This document shows, piece by piece, positions 1 through 6,542 of a stretch of 14,276 nt of DNA. The stretch is from CAZJRB01 sp964547995 (GTDB lineage: Bacteria > Planctomycetota > Planctomycetia > Pirellulales > Thermoguttaceae): NCBI GenBank assembly GCA_964547995.1, contig CAZJRB010000153.1, positions 1 through 14,276 of the forward strand, in the 5' to 3' direction. The notes below the pieces were generated by a model, which searched no databases, was not told where the DNA came from, and saw only the letters and a program-made list of their open reading frames with translations. Both the position numbers and the translations under genes were made by a program. The first letter of the stretch is position 1, and every line of letters begins with the position of its first letter.

Positions 1-1042
1 CCTCGTCGAACTGCTGCACCATTTTCTGTTGATCGGCGGGCAACGGGACGGCGAGTTTCTTCAAAGTAGCAGGCACACTCCGTGTGCCGTCCGCGGCGGA
101 GGGGTCAACCGTCTTTTCACCACCGCCGGTTTCCGTATCCAAAGTGGGACGGGACTCCGTCCCGTCATTCACGGCACGGAGTGTCGTGCCACTCTCGGCA
201 ATCGTCTCGCCGGGCGGTTTCTCTTGCGGCGGAGCTTCGGCAGGCGGCCGTTCATCGGGCGGCTCGGGTTTTGCGTCCTTGCCGGAGTCGTCGTCGGGCT
301 TCTTGGGCGTTTCATCCGGGGCAAGTTTTGGCGGTGGGGTGGCAAGCGGCGTGGTGCCACTGCTGGCTTGTCCAGCAGTGCCTCGTGAGGGCTCTCCGAC
401 AACACTGCTGGACAAGCCAGCAGTGGCACCCTTTTGATCCCCGCCGCTGAACTTTACCGCGAGAACAACGATCACCAGAAGCAACAGTACACCGCCCCCA
501 ATGGCCGCACCGATCATCAACTTCCGATCTCCGTTACCTGCGGGTGCCACGGGCAGCTTGTCTGCCCGTGCAGACTTGTCTCCCATCAACACGGGCTGAC
601 GAGCAGCCCGTGCCACCCGGGGCTTGGCCTTCTTCTTCGCCTCCTCCGCAGCCTCCTTCAGCTTCGCAAGCTCAATTGCCTCCAGGAATCCGACCAAAGT
701 CGTCGAGACTTCTTCATGGCGTGACGCAGATTCATCGTCGAGGACCGATTGCGATTCCAAGGCCATCCGTTCACGAAGCAGCTTGTCGTACTCGTCCTTC
801 TTCTGCGGGGTCAACAGGACGATCTTCGCCTTGGCGACCTCGTTCAAGAGTTTTTGGGACTCGGCCGAGTGTTTGCCCGTCTGAAATGTCCGCAGGTGGC
901 CCATCCGCTGGTCGCCGCAGGTCTCGATCACGTCGGGGTCTTCCTCGAACGTCCGCACGCCCAAGAGCGCGTAAAGCGTCGGCGGCTGGTCCTCGGGCGC
1001 GATTCCGAGCCATTTGTAGTACGGATCGAACTTTTCGGCCAT
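1..1042 (-). CDS. Membrane-anchored protein with J-like N-terminal domain (partial, C-terminus outside window)
   Basis: The frame is open from an ATG at 1042-1040 to the left edge, giving 347 residues without a stop. A clear ribosome binding site (GGGAGGAAAC) precedes the ATG. Residues 6-93 form a compact helical domain with the pattern LYxLLGVRTFE, DQRM, LRTxQxGK and QKKxEYD. This is reminiscent of a DnaJ J domain but has no HPD motif. A transmembrane helix spans about 175-198, and is followed by a long Pro/Glu/Asp-rich linker. The N-terminal domain is a paralogue of residues 6-93 of the 989-residue protein at 8177-11146. The linker on both sides of the membrane helix is partly encoded by short palindromic repeats (listed separately). 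By inference it is an inner-membrane protein with a cytosolic J-like head; its C-terminal domain and function cannot be seen. It is divergent from rpmF. Confidence 0.85.
   Translation of the reverse strand, partial: MAEKFDPYYKWLGIAPEDQPPTLYALLGVRTFEEDPDVIETCGDQRMGHLRTFQTGKHSAESQKLLNEVAKAKIVLLTPQKKDEYDKLLRERMALESQSVLDDESASRHEEVSTTLVGFLEAIELAKLKEAAEEAKKKAKPRVARAARQPVLMGDKSARADKLPVAPAGNGDRKLMIGAAIGGGVLLLLVIVVLAVKFSGGDQKGATAGLSSSVVGEPSRGTAGQASSGTTPLATPPPKLAPDETPKKPDDDSGKDAKPEPPDERPPAEAPPQEKPPGETIAESGTTLRAVNDGTESRPTLDTETGGGEKTVDPSAADGTRSVPATLKKLAVPLPADQQKMVQQFDE
72..88. repeat. REP-like hairpin in coding linker
   Basis: A perfect 7-bp stem, GGCACAC/GTGTGCC, closes a TCC loop. It lies inside the coding sequence on the minus strand and encodes residues of the low-complexity linker. 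The TCC-type loop is shared with the hairpin at 148-166. Confidence 0.75.
143..193. repeat. REP-like doublet of two hairpins in coding linker
   Basis: Two adjacent hairpins are present. The first is GACGGGAC, loop TCC, GTCCCGTC at 148-166. The second is GGCACG, loop GAGTGT, CGTGCC at 173-190. Flanking AGTGGGACG and CGTGCCACT form an outer inverted repeat with one mismatch, so the whole 51 bp can fold as one unit. It is translated in frame as linker residues around 284-300 of the minus-strand protein. Confidence 0.7.
353..430. repeat. Perfect 28-bp inverted repeat (REP doublet) in coding linker
   Basis: The left arm (353-380) and right arm (403-430) are exact reverse complements over 28 bp, separated by 22 bp. 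Each arm is itself a hairpin: CTGCTGG, loop CTTGT, CCAGCAG. The arms begin and end with GGTGCCAC/GTGGCACC, as do those of the element at 543-617, so the two are copies of one family. It encodes residues about 205-230, immediately after the transmembrane helix, and introduces no stop codon. Confidence 0.85.
543..617. repeat. Second REP doublet of the GGTGCCAC family
   Basis: The arms at 543-570 and 590-617 match as an inverted repeat at 24 of 28 positions, with 19 bp between them. Each arm is a hairpin, GGGCAG-CTTGT-CTGCCC on the left and CGGGCTG-ACGAG-CAGCCCG on the right. The architecture equals that of the element at 353-430. It is translated in frame as residues about 142-167, just before the transmembrane helix of the minus-strand protein. 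Confidence 0.8.
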
Positions 1043-1232
1043 TGTTTCCTCCCTTGTGAATCCACCAGGACAAGAGCTGCCCCTCCAGAGAGCTATGTGG
1101 AGGCACTTATTATTGCCGACACCCGGGCGGATTGCAAGGGGTGGAAGGGGAGAGGGCAGAGGGAAGTGGGCAGAGGCGGAATTTCGGTATTGCGTTGTCG
1201 GCAAGGCGGATCGCGGTAAGCTTTCCTCCCCG

Positions 1233-1261
1233 TTGACACACGGTGCGGGAGGGTCTAAACT
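1233..1261 (+). promoter_or_regulatory. Sigma70-type promoter for rpmF-fabD-fabG
   Basis: TTGACA at 1233-1238 is followed after exactly 17 bp by TAAACT at 1256-1261. This puts transcription start near 1268 and leaves a leader of about 70 nt before rpmF. The rest of the 1043-1337 gap shows no credible gene; a GGGAGG ribosome binding site for the minus-strand gene lies at its left end. Confidence 0.7.
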
Positions 1262-1337
1262 ATGCGGTTCACTTTCATGGCACATTGCCGGGCGAAGGAC
1301 CGACCGGAAACCCGCCCCAACAGATGGAAACGATACG

Positions 1338-1517
1338 ATGGCCGTTCCCAAACGAAAACACTCGAATTCTCGGACCGGCAAGCGCCGGGCCCACGACGGC
1401 AAAAAGCCTCCGCAGGCAACCTACTGCGAACGGTGCAGCACGGCCGTCCCGTCACACACGGTCTGTCCGAATTGCGGCAGTTACATGGGCCGAAAAGTAA
1501 TGGAAGTCGAATCTTGA
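1338..1517 (+). CDS. rpmF: 50S ribosomal protein L32
   Basis: This is a 59-residue protein beginning MAVPKRKHSNSRTGKRRAHD, the diagnostic N-terminus of bacterial L32, a component of the large ribosomal subunit. A four-cysteine zinc ribbon (Cys30, Cys33, Cys43, Cys46; CERC and CPNC) is intact, so this is the zinc-binding form of the protein. The length is typical of the family. The ATG was chosen because the conserved MAVPK begins there; the weak GGAAA upstream is the only Shine-Dalgarno candidate. It is the first gene of the fatty-acid operon. The stop codon TGA overlaps the TTG start of fabD, suggesting translational coupling. The rpmF-fab gene linkage is common in bacteria. Confidence 0.97.
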   Translation: MAVPKRKHSNSRTGKRRAHDGKKPPQATYCERCSTAVPSHTVCPNCGSYMGRKVMEVES

Positions 1518-2422
1518 GCAGGATCGCGTTCCTTTTTCCGGGTCAGGGCGCCCAAAAGGTGGGAATGGGGCGGCGTGTGGCCGAGTCGTTGCCTGCCGCG
1601 CGCAGTCTCTACGACCGCGCCGAAGCAGTCCTCGGCTACGATCTGGCGAAGCTCTGTTTCGAGGGGCCGGCCGACGAGCTGGATTCGACCGTGGCCAGCC
1701 AGCCCGCGCTGTTTGTGACGAGTCTCGCCGCGTTGGAGTCCCTGCGGGCGGAGTCGCCCGAGGTGGTCCTCGGGTGCGAAGCGGCGGCCGGCTTGAGCCT
1801 TGGCGAGTATACCGCCATGGTCTTTGCCGGCGTGATGGAATTCGAGAACGGACTCACGCTGGTCCAGCGCCGTGGAGCCGTGATGCAGGAGGTCGCCGAT
1901 GCGATACCCAGCGGAATGGTCAGCATCCTGGGGCTCGAACGGGTCGAGGTGGAAGACCTGTGCGAGAAGGCCCGCGGGGAGGAAATCCTCGAAATCGCCA
2001 ACCTGCTGTGCCCAAAAAACATCGTGATTTCCGGCACGAACGCCGCCTGCGAACGGGCCGCCGAGATGGCCCAATCGTTCGGCGCAATGAAGGCCGTCCC
2101 GCTGGCCGTGGCCGGGGCCTTCCACACGCAGATCATGCAACCGGCCTACGAGCAACTCGCCGAGGTGCTGGCCGACGTGCCGATGCAACGCCCGAAAATC
2201 CCCGTCGTTTCCAACATCGACGCCCTACCCCACGACGACCCGGAAGAAATCCGCCAGTTGCTCATCCGCCAACTCCTCAACCCCGTCCGGTGGGAGGACT
2301 CGATGCGGTATTTGCTCGAGGAAGGATTTGACGAGTTCTACGAAGTGGGACCCGGGCGCGTCTTGCGGGGATTGTTGCGGCGAATCGAGCGGAAAATCGT
2401 CTGTCAGTGCGTCGATGTGTAG
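1514..2422 (+). CDS. fabD: Malonyl-CoA:ACP transacylase
   Basis: This enzyme transfers malonyl from CoA to acyl carrier protein, supplying the extender unit for type II fatty-acid synthesis in the cytosol. The protein has 302 residues, the normal family length. It shows GQGAQ (10-14), the nucleophile elbow GLSLGEY with Ser95, Arg120 in QRRG, His204 in GAFHT, and Gln253 in QLLNPVRW. The position before the nucleophile is Leu instead of the usual bacterial His (GHSLG). The start is taken as TTG at 1514: family homology begins at SRIAFLFPGQGAQ, no closer ATG exists, and GGAAG lies 7 nt upstream. The TTG overlaps the rpmF stop as TTGA. The downstream neighbour fabG follows after 26 nt. Confidence 0.95.
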   Translation: MSRIAFLFPGQGAQKVGMGRRVAESLPAARSLYDRAEAVLGYDLAKLCFEGPADELDSTVASQPALFVTSLAALESLRAESPEVVLGCEAAAGLSLGEYTAMVFAGVMEFENGLTLVQRRGAVMQEVADAIPSGMVSILGLERVEVEDLCEKARGEEILEIANLLCPKNIVISGTNAACERAAEMAQSFGAMKAVPLAVAGAFHTQIMQPAYEQLAEVLADVPMQRPKIPVVSNIDALPHDDPEEIRQLLIRQLLNPVRWEDSMRYLLEEGFDEFYEVGPGRVLRGLLRRIERKIVCQCVDV

Positions 2423-2448
2423 GGGAACGCCTTCGAGGAAGAAAAGTC

Positions 2449-3219
2449 ATGACGGACCAAATCAAGAGCCGGATCACCACCGATTTGACCGGCAAGGTGG
2501 CAATCGTTACCGGCGCCGCCCGCGGCTTGGGACGCGCCATCGCCGAATCGCTCGCCGCCGCCGGGGCTCAAGTCGCTTGCGTCGACGTCGATGCCGAAAC
2601 GCTGGCCGAAACCGTCAAGGCCATTGAGGCAAACGGCGGTACGGCCGAGGCCGTCGCCTGCGACGTGACCGACAGCGACCGCGTGACCCGGGTCGTCAAG
2701 GACGTGGTCGAGAAGTGGGACGGGCTCCATATCCTGGTGAACAACGCCGGAATCACCCGTGACGGCCTCGTCGTGCGGATGAAAGACGACCAGTGGGACA
2801 CGGTGTTGGGCATCAACCTGCGGGGGACTTTCCTGTTCACCCGCGCAGCGGCACGCCCCATGATGAAAGGCCGGCAGGGCCGGATTATTAACATCGCCAG
2901 CGTTTCGGGGCTGATGGGGAACGCAGGCCAGGCCAACTATTCGGCCTCCAAAGCGGGGGTGATCGGACTCACCCGAACGGTGGCCAAGGAGCTGGCCGAC
3001 CGCAATATTACGGTCAACGCCGTGGCCCCCGGCTTTATCGCCACCGAAATGACGGCTAAACTGGGGGACGAAGTCATCGAGGAAGTCAAGAAAATGATCC
3101 CCCTGGGGCGCCTTGGCGAGCCCCAAGATATCGCCGACGCGGTGTTGTACCTGGCCAGCGACGCCGCCCAGTTTATCACCGGCCAAGTGTTGCCCATTGA
3201 TGGAGGGCTGACCGGCTGA
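2449..3219 (+). CDS. fabG: 3-oxoacyl-[ACP] reductase
   Basis: This is an NADPH-dependent short-chain dehydrogenase of 256 residues that reduces 3-ketoacyl-ACP to 3-hydroxyacyl-ACP. The cofactor motif TGAARGLG is at 21-28 and NNAG at 98-101. The catalytic tetrad is Asn123, Ser151, Tyr164 and Lys168 (YSASK). The segment around NAGQANYSASKAG and the C-terminal ITGQVLPIDGG are characteristic of FabG. The ATG at 2449 was chosen over an in-frame upstream ATG because GAGGAAG lies just before it and homology starts soon after. It has a slightly long N-terminus (about 13 residues before TGKVAIVTG). It follows fabD by 26 nt and is most likely co-transcribed. Confidence 0.95.
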   Translation: MTDQIKSRITTDLTGKVAIVTGAARGLGRAIAESLAAAGAQVACVDVDAETLAETVKAIEANGGTAEAVACDVTDSDRVTRVVKDVVEKWDGLHILVNNAGITRDGLVVRMKDDQWDTVLGINLRGTFLFTRAAARPMMKGRQGRIINIASVSGLMGNAGQANYSASKAGVIGLTRTVAKELADRNITVNAVAPGFIATEMTAKLGDEVIEEVKKMIPLGRLGEPQDIADAVLYLASDAAQFITGQVLPIDGGLTG

Positions 3220-3336
3220 GGGCCCTTAGCGTGGGGCCGATCCCCCAGCCACAAGTGTGATGAACCCGGGAACTTGAATACGTGCGTAACATGCACAAAA
3301 GTGACGAAATAGGGGCAAAAATACGCCCAGGAGATA

Positions 3337-3365
3337 TAGACACGGCAAGCAAAAGTCGTTATATC
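3337..3365 (+). promoter_or_regulatory. Probable promoter for acpP-fabF
   Basis: TAGACA at 3337-3342 and TATATC at 3360-3365 are separated by exactly 17 bp. A start near 3372 would leave about 126 nt of leader before acpP. It would allow ACP, needed in large amounts, to be expressed independently of rpmF-fabD-fabG. Confidence 0.5.
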
Positions 3366-3400
3366 TTCTCGGGAGTTGCAGGAAAACTCGGACGAATTGA

Positions 3401-3464
3401 GACCGGTCCCCGTCGGGGAAAGGTCCCATGACTGGACAAGTGGAAGGGCTTCACAAGGCCCTTC
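3401..3464 (+). promoter_or_regulatory. Two hairpins in the acpP leader
   Basis: The first hairpin pairs GACC (3401-3404) with GGTC (3422-3425) and CCCC (3408-3411) with GGGG (3415-3418). The second is GAAGGGC (3443-3449), an 8-nt loop, then GCCCTTC (3458-3464). They lie upstream of the AGGAGG at 3483-3488 without a T-run, so they are not obvious terminators. A role in mRNA stability or leader control is possible but unproven. Confidence 0.4.
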
Positions 3465-3497
3465 GATGTACATGCGATTATTAGGAGGACCCTCAAG

Positions 3498-3746
3498 GTG
3501 GCCTCAGTTGAAGAGCGTGTGATTGATGCTGTTGCCGAGAATCTTGGCGTTAGCAAAGACCAAATTACGCGGGAGACATCGTTCGTCAACGATCTCGGAG
3601 CCGACTCCCTTGATACGGTTGAGTTGGTGATGGAACTCGAGGAGGAGTTCGACATAAATATCCCCGATGATGCCGCAGAAAAGATCCAGACGGTAGGTCA
3701 GGCTATCGACTACATCGCCGAAGCCGTCGAAGACGGCGATACCTGA
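3498..3746 (+). CDS. acpP: Acyl carrier protein
   Basis: This small acidic protein of 82 residues carries the growing acyl chain on a phosphopantetheine arm. The attachment site is Ser37 in GADSLDTVELVMELEEEF, the canonical ACP signature, followed by INIPDDAAEKI and TVGQAIDYI. The start is GTG at 3498, supported by an excellent AGGAGG 9 nt upstream and by the usual ACP N-terminus (VEERVIDAVAENLGV). It sits between fabG (278 nt upstream) and fabF (76 nt downstream), the conserved bacterial arrangement. The leader contains a likely separate promoter and hairpins. Confidence 0.96.
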   Translation: MASVEERVIDAVAENLGVSKDQITRETSFVNDLGADSLDTVELVMELEEEFDINIPDDAAEKIQTVGQAIDYIAEAVEDGDT

Positions 3747-3822
3747 GATGGCTGTCGCCGCAACCGGGCAAGATTCGGAAAACGTTTCAACGTAACATCG
3801 TAGATCTTCCTGACGGGCATCG

Positions 3823-5067
3823 ATGAAACGGCGAGTCGTTGTAACTGGAATGGGCGCGGTAACCTCACTTGGCTCCCAGGTCGAGGAACTCTGGACACGT
3901 ATCTCCGAAGGGCAAAGCGGCGTCCGTATTATCCAACGCTTCGATTCCTCCGGCTTCCGTTCACGCATTGGCAGTGAAGTCCCCGATTGGTCCACGGGAG
4001 ACTACCTCCCCCACAAGGATGTCAAGAAACTCGACCGCTGCGTGCAATTCGCCTACGTCGCCGGAATCGACGCCGTAAACGATTCCGGCCTCGATTTCAG
4101 CAAGGAAGACCTTTATCGCTGCGGTGCGATCATCGGCACGGGCATCGGCGGCCTCGAAACCATCGAGGTCCAGCACAACCGGCTGCTGAACAAGGGGCCC
4201 GAAAAGGTCTCCGCCTTTACCATCCCGAAGTTGATGGCCAATGCATCTCCTGGCCAACTCTCGATTAAGTACGGATTCCACGGCCCGTGCGAGGCCGTCT
4301 CCACCGCTTGCGCCAGCGCCACCAACGCCATAGGCAATTCCTTGAGGCTCATTCAATCCGGCGAGATCGACGTGCTCATCACCGGCGGGACCGAAGCAAC
4401 GATCACGCCCATCGGACTCAGCGCCTTTGGGGCGATGCGCGCGCTATCGGAACGCAACGACGATCCCCCGGCGGCCAGCCGCCCTTTCGACATGGATCGC
4501 GACGGATTTGTGCTCGGCGAAGGCGCCGGGATTCTCATCTTCGAGGAACTCGAACATGCCAAGGCTCGCCGGGCCCGAATCTACGCCGAGATGCTCGGCT
4601 ACGGGTGCAGCAGCGATGGCAGCCACATCACACAACCCGACAAGGACGGTGTCGGAGCCGCCTACGCCATGTCGCAGGCTTTGCAGAACGCCGGGCTCGA
4701 TCCCACCGACGTCGACTACATCAACGCCCACGGCACCAGCACGATCTTGGGCGATCAGACGGAGACACTCGCCATCAAGGATGTCCTTAAGGAACACGCC
4801 CGCACCGTCAGCATCTCCAGCACCAAGAGCCAGTTGGGACACCTGCTGGGCGCAAGCGGCGGTGTGGAGACGATCCTTTGTGTGAAGGCCATCGAACAGG
4901 GCGTCGTCCCCCCAACCATCAATTACGAAACACCCGACCCCACCTGCGACCTCGACTATACCCCCAACGAGTCCCGTGAACGCACCATCCGGACGGCCAT
5001 GTCGAACAGCTTCGGTTTCGGTGGGCACAACGGGTCGCTCATCCTGGGGCAACTCCGCAACGGCTGA
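3823..5067 (+). CDS. fabF: 3-oxoacyl-[ACP] synthase II
   Basis: This condensing enzyme elongates acyl-ACP with malonyl-ACP in type II fatty-acid synthesis. It has 414 residues, a normal length. The catalytic triad is complete: Cys163 in STACASATNAIG, His303 in NAHGTST and His340 in GHLLGASG, with the conserved Lys335. The C-terminal gating loop NSFGFGGHN is present. The ATG start is set by the conserved KRRVVVTGMGAVTSLG; its Shine-Dalgarno (GACGGGC) is weak. The 76-nt gap from acpP suggests co-transcription. A second, active-site-degenerate homologue lies 1.5 kb downstream on the same strand. Confidence 0.96.
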   Translation: MKRRVVVTGMGAVTSLGSQVEELWTRISEGQSGVRIIQRFDSSGFRSRIGSEVPDWSTGDYLPHKDVKKLDRCVQFAYVAGIDAVNDSGLDFSKEDLYRCGAIIGTGIGGLETIEVQHNRLLNKGPEKVSAFTIPKLMANASPGQLSIKYGFHGPCEAVSTACASATNAIGNSLRLIQSGEIDVLITGGTEATITPIGLSAFGAMRALSERNDDPPAASRPFDMDRDGFVLGEGAGILIFEELEHAKARRARIYAEMLGYGCSSDGSHITQPDKDGVGAAYAMSQALQNAGLDPTDVDYINAHGTSTILGDQTETLAIKDVLKEHARTVSISSTKSQLGHLLGASGGVETILCVKAIEQGVVPPTINYETPDPTCDLDYTPNESRERTIRTAMSNSFGFGGHNGSLILGQLRNG

Positions 5068-5106
5068 ACATTGCCGAATCGCCCCATTCTGCTATTCTTA
5101 TTGCTA

Positions 5107-5136
5107 TTGCCCCCAACCGGCCCCATCCTCTATACT
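5107..5136 (+). promoter_or_regulatory. Probable promoter for the exported protein
   Basis: TTGCCC at 5107-5112 and TATACT at 5131-5136 are separated by 18 bp, about 60 bp before the start codon at 5195. No terminator hairpin is evident after fabF, so read-through is also possible. Confidence 0.45.
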
Positions 5137-5194
5137 TCCGCCCCGCATTTCTCCCGGACTCGCATTTCCCCTTCTTCGGCAAGGAGGCTGAAGC

Positions 5195-6403
5195 ATGTTG
5201 GCACGATTTTCGCTTGCGGCGGTTGCGGCTTTTCTTTTGGCAGGTCAGGCGTGCGGCCAGGCGGGCAACGACGACGAGAAGACCTCCACCGGCAATTGGC
5301 AACGCGTTGGAAGTCCGAGCGGCCAGGCCGCAACGGCTTCCAAGAACTCGGCTCGAGTGGCGAGCACCACTCGACGCCCCGTCGCCCGAGTCAAAAACGG
5401 GACCGATGCCCTGCCGAACGGCTACGGCCAAGTGTGGCGGGAGTACGACATCAGCCCCTACACACTTCACGTTACCTCGACAAAGCGGCCGGAGCAGGCG
5501 ATCGTCGATTGGATCCTGCGCGAGACCGGCTACGAGGCATGGCACGGCGAACCGTTGGGCATCCTCAGTGCGACGAAGCGCACGCTACGCGTGTATCATA
5601 CGCCCGAAATGCAGGCGACCGTGGCCGACGTCGTCGACCGGTTCATCAACTCCGAAGCGGAAACGCACACATTCAGCCTGCGCGTCATCACCATCGACAA
5701 TCCAAACTGGCGGGCAAAGGCCCTGCGATTGTTGCACCCGGTCAACGTACAGACACCCGGCATCGGGGCGTGGGTTCTCGAGAAGGAAAACATGGCCCTG
5801 TTGCTGAACGACCTGCAACGCCGGACCGACTACCGCGCTCACAGCTCGCCCCACATGCTGGTGAACAACGGGCAGTCAACGGTCGTTTCGTCGGTGCGAG
5901 GGCGGGGGTATATTCGCGATGTCACCATGACCCCAACCGTTTGGCCGGGTTTCGAGGCCAAGACGGGCCAGGTCGATGAAGGTTTTGCGCTCGACTTCAG
6001 TCCCCTGATCTCGGCCGACGGCCGGACCATTGATGCTACGATCCGCTGCAACATCGACCAGGTCGAGAAGATGGTGCCCATCGTGCTCGACGTTCCCACA
6101 ATGCCGGGTGCCCGTCAGCGGGCACAGATCGAAGTGCCCCAGGTCACGCAGTTCCGCTTTCACGAGCGGTTCCGTTGGCCGGTCGAGAAGGTGCTGCTTG
6201 TGAGCATGGGCATGGTGGCCATGCCGATTCCGGTGGAAGCGAAGGCGAAACAGCTTGTGCCGGGCATCCCGATGCCGGGGCCGAAAACCGCCCCACGGGC
6301 CGATCTGCTCGTCTTTGTCGAAGCCAGAGGCAAACCGGTTGAGAATCCCAGGGTGACCCGCCAGCCCAAACGCGAGGCGCGACGGTATCGCGGACGCTAT
6401 TAA
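5195..6403 (+). CDS. Exported protein with secretin-like segments
   Basis: This is a 402-residue protein with a Sec-type signal peptide (MLARF, then a hydrophobic stretch to about residue 18). The GQAC that follows is not a convincing lipobox. AAGGAGG 8 nt upstream fixes the ATG. After a Ser/Thr/Arg-rich spacer, residues about 88-150 contain LRVYHTPEMQATVADVVDRF, similar in pattern to the small N-domains of secretins and STN domains. Residues about 218-290 (MLVNNGQSTVV, then DEGFALDFSPLISADGRTID) resemble the conserved pattern of the secretin homology domain. The transmembrane beta-barrel end is not recognisable. The C-terminus is Arg/Lys-rich. It is probably periplasmic or envelope-located; I do not recognise a specific function. 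The secretin comparison rests on pattern only. Confidence 0.8.
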   Translation: MLARFSLAAVAAFLLAGQACGQAGNDDEKTSTGNWQRVGSPSGQAATASKNSARVASTTRRPVARVKNGTDALPNGYGQVWREYDISPYTLHVTSTKRPEQAIVDWILRETGYEAWHGEPLGILSATKRTLRVYHTPEMQATVADVVDRFINSEAETHTFSLRVITIDNPNWRAKALRLLHPVNVQTPGIGAWVLEKENMALLLNDLQRRTDYRAHSSPHMLVNNGQSTVVSSVRGRGYIRDVTMTPTVWPGFEAKTGQVDEGFALDFSPLISADGRTIDATIRCNIDQVEKMVPIVLDVPTMPGARQRAQIEVPQVTQFRFHERFRWPVEKVLLVSMGMVAMPIPVEAKAKQLVPGIPMPGPKTAPRADLLVFVEARGKPVENPRVTRQPKREARRYRGRY

Positions 6404-6457
6404 CGACCATTCCGTCTCAGCGATTCCCCGGCAACCTCCTCCAGCGGGACTTCTCCC

Positions 6458-6486
6458 TCGACTTGGTTATAAGAGTAAGGTAGAAT
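6458..6486 (+). promoter_or_regulatory. Possible promoter for the KAS-like gene
   Basis: TCGACT at 6458-6463 and TAGAAT at 6481-6486 are spaced by 17 bp, about 57 bp before the ATG at 6543. The -10 is good and the -35 is mediocre. Confidence 0.4.
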
Positions 6487-6542
6487 AGGGTGTTTCACCA
6501 GTTTGGCGTTTTGAAACCGCTTGCAGAAAACAGGGTGTGCTT

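Noticed and set aside
29..450. Plus-strand open frames over the left end
   Set aside because: They are complementary to the linker of the minus-strand J-like protein, and arise from palindromic and Pro-rich sequence that stays open in several frames.
1481..2188. 235-codon minus-strand frame over fabD
   Set aside because: Antisense shadow of an unequivocal fabD gene.
3219..3255. Rho-independent terminator after fabG
   Set aside because: Short GC stems (GGCCC/GGGCC, TGGGG/CCCCA) can be drawn, but there is no T-run and the alternatives compete.
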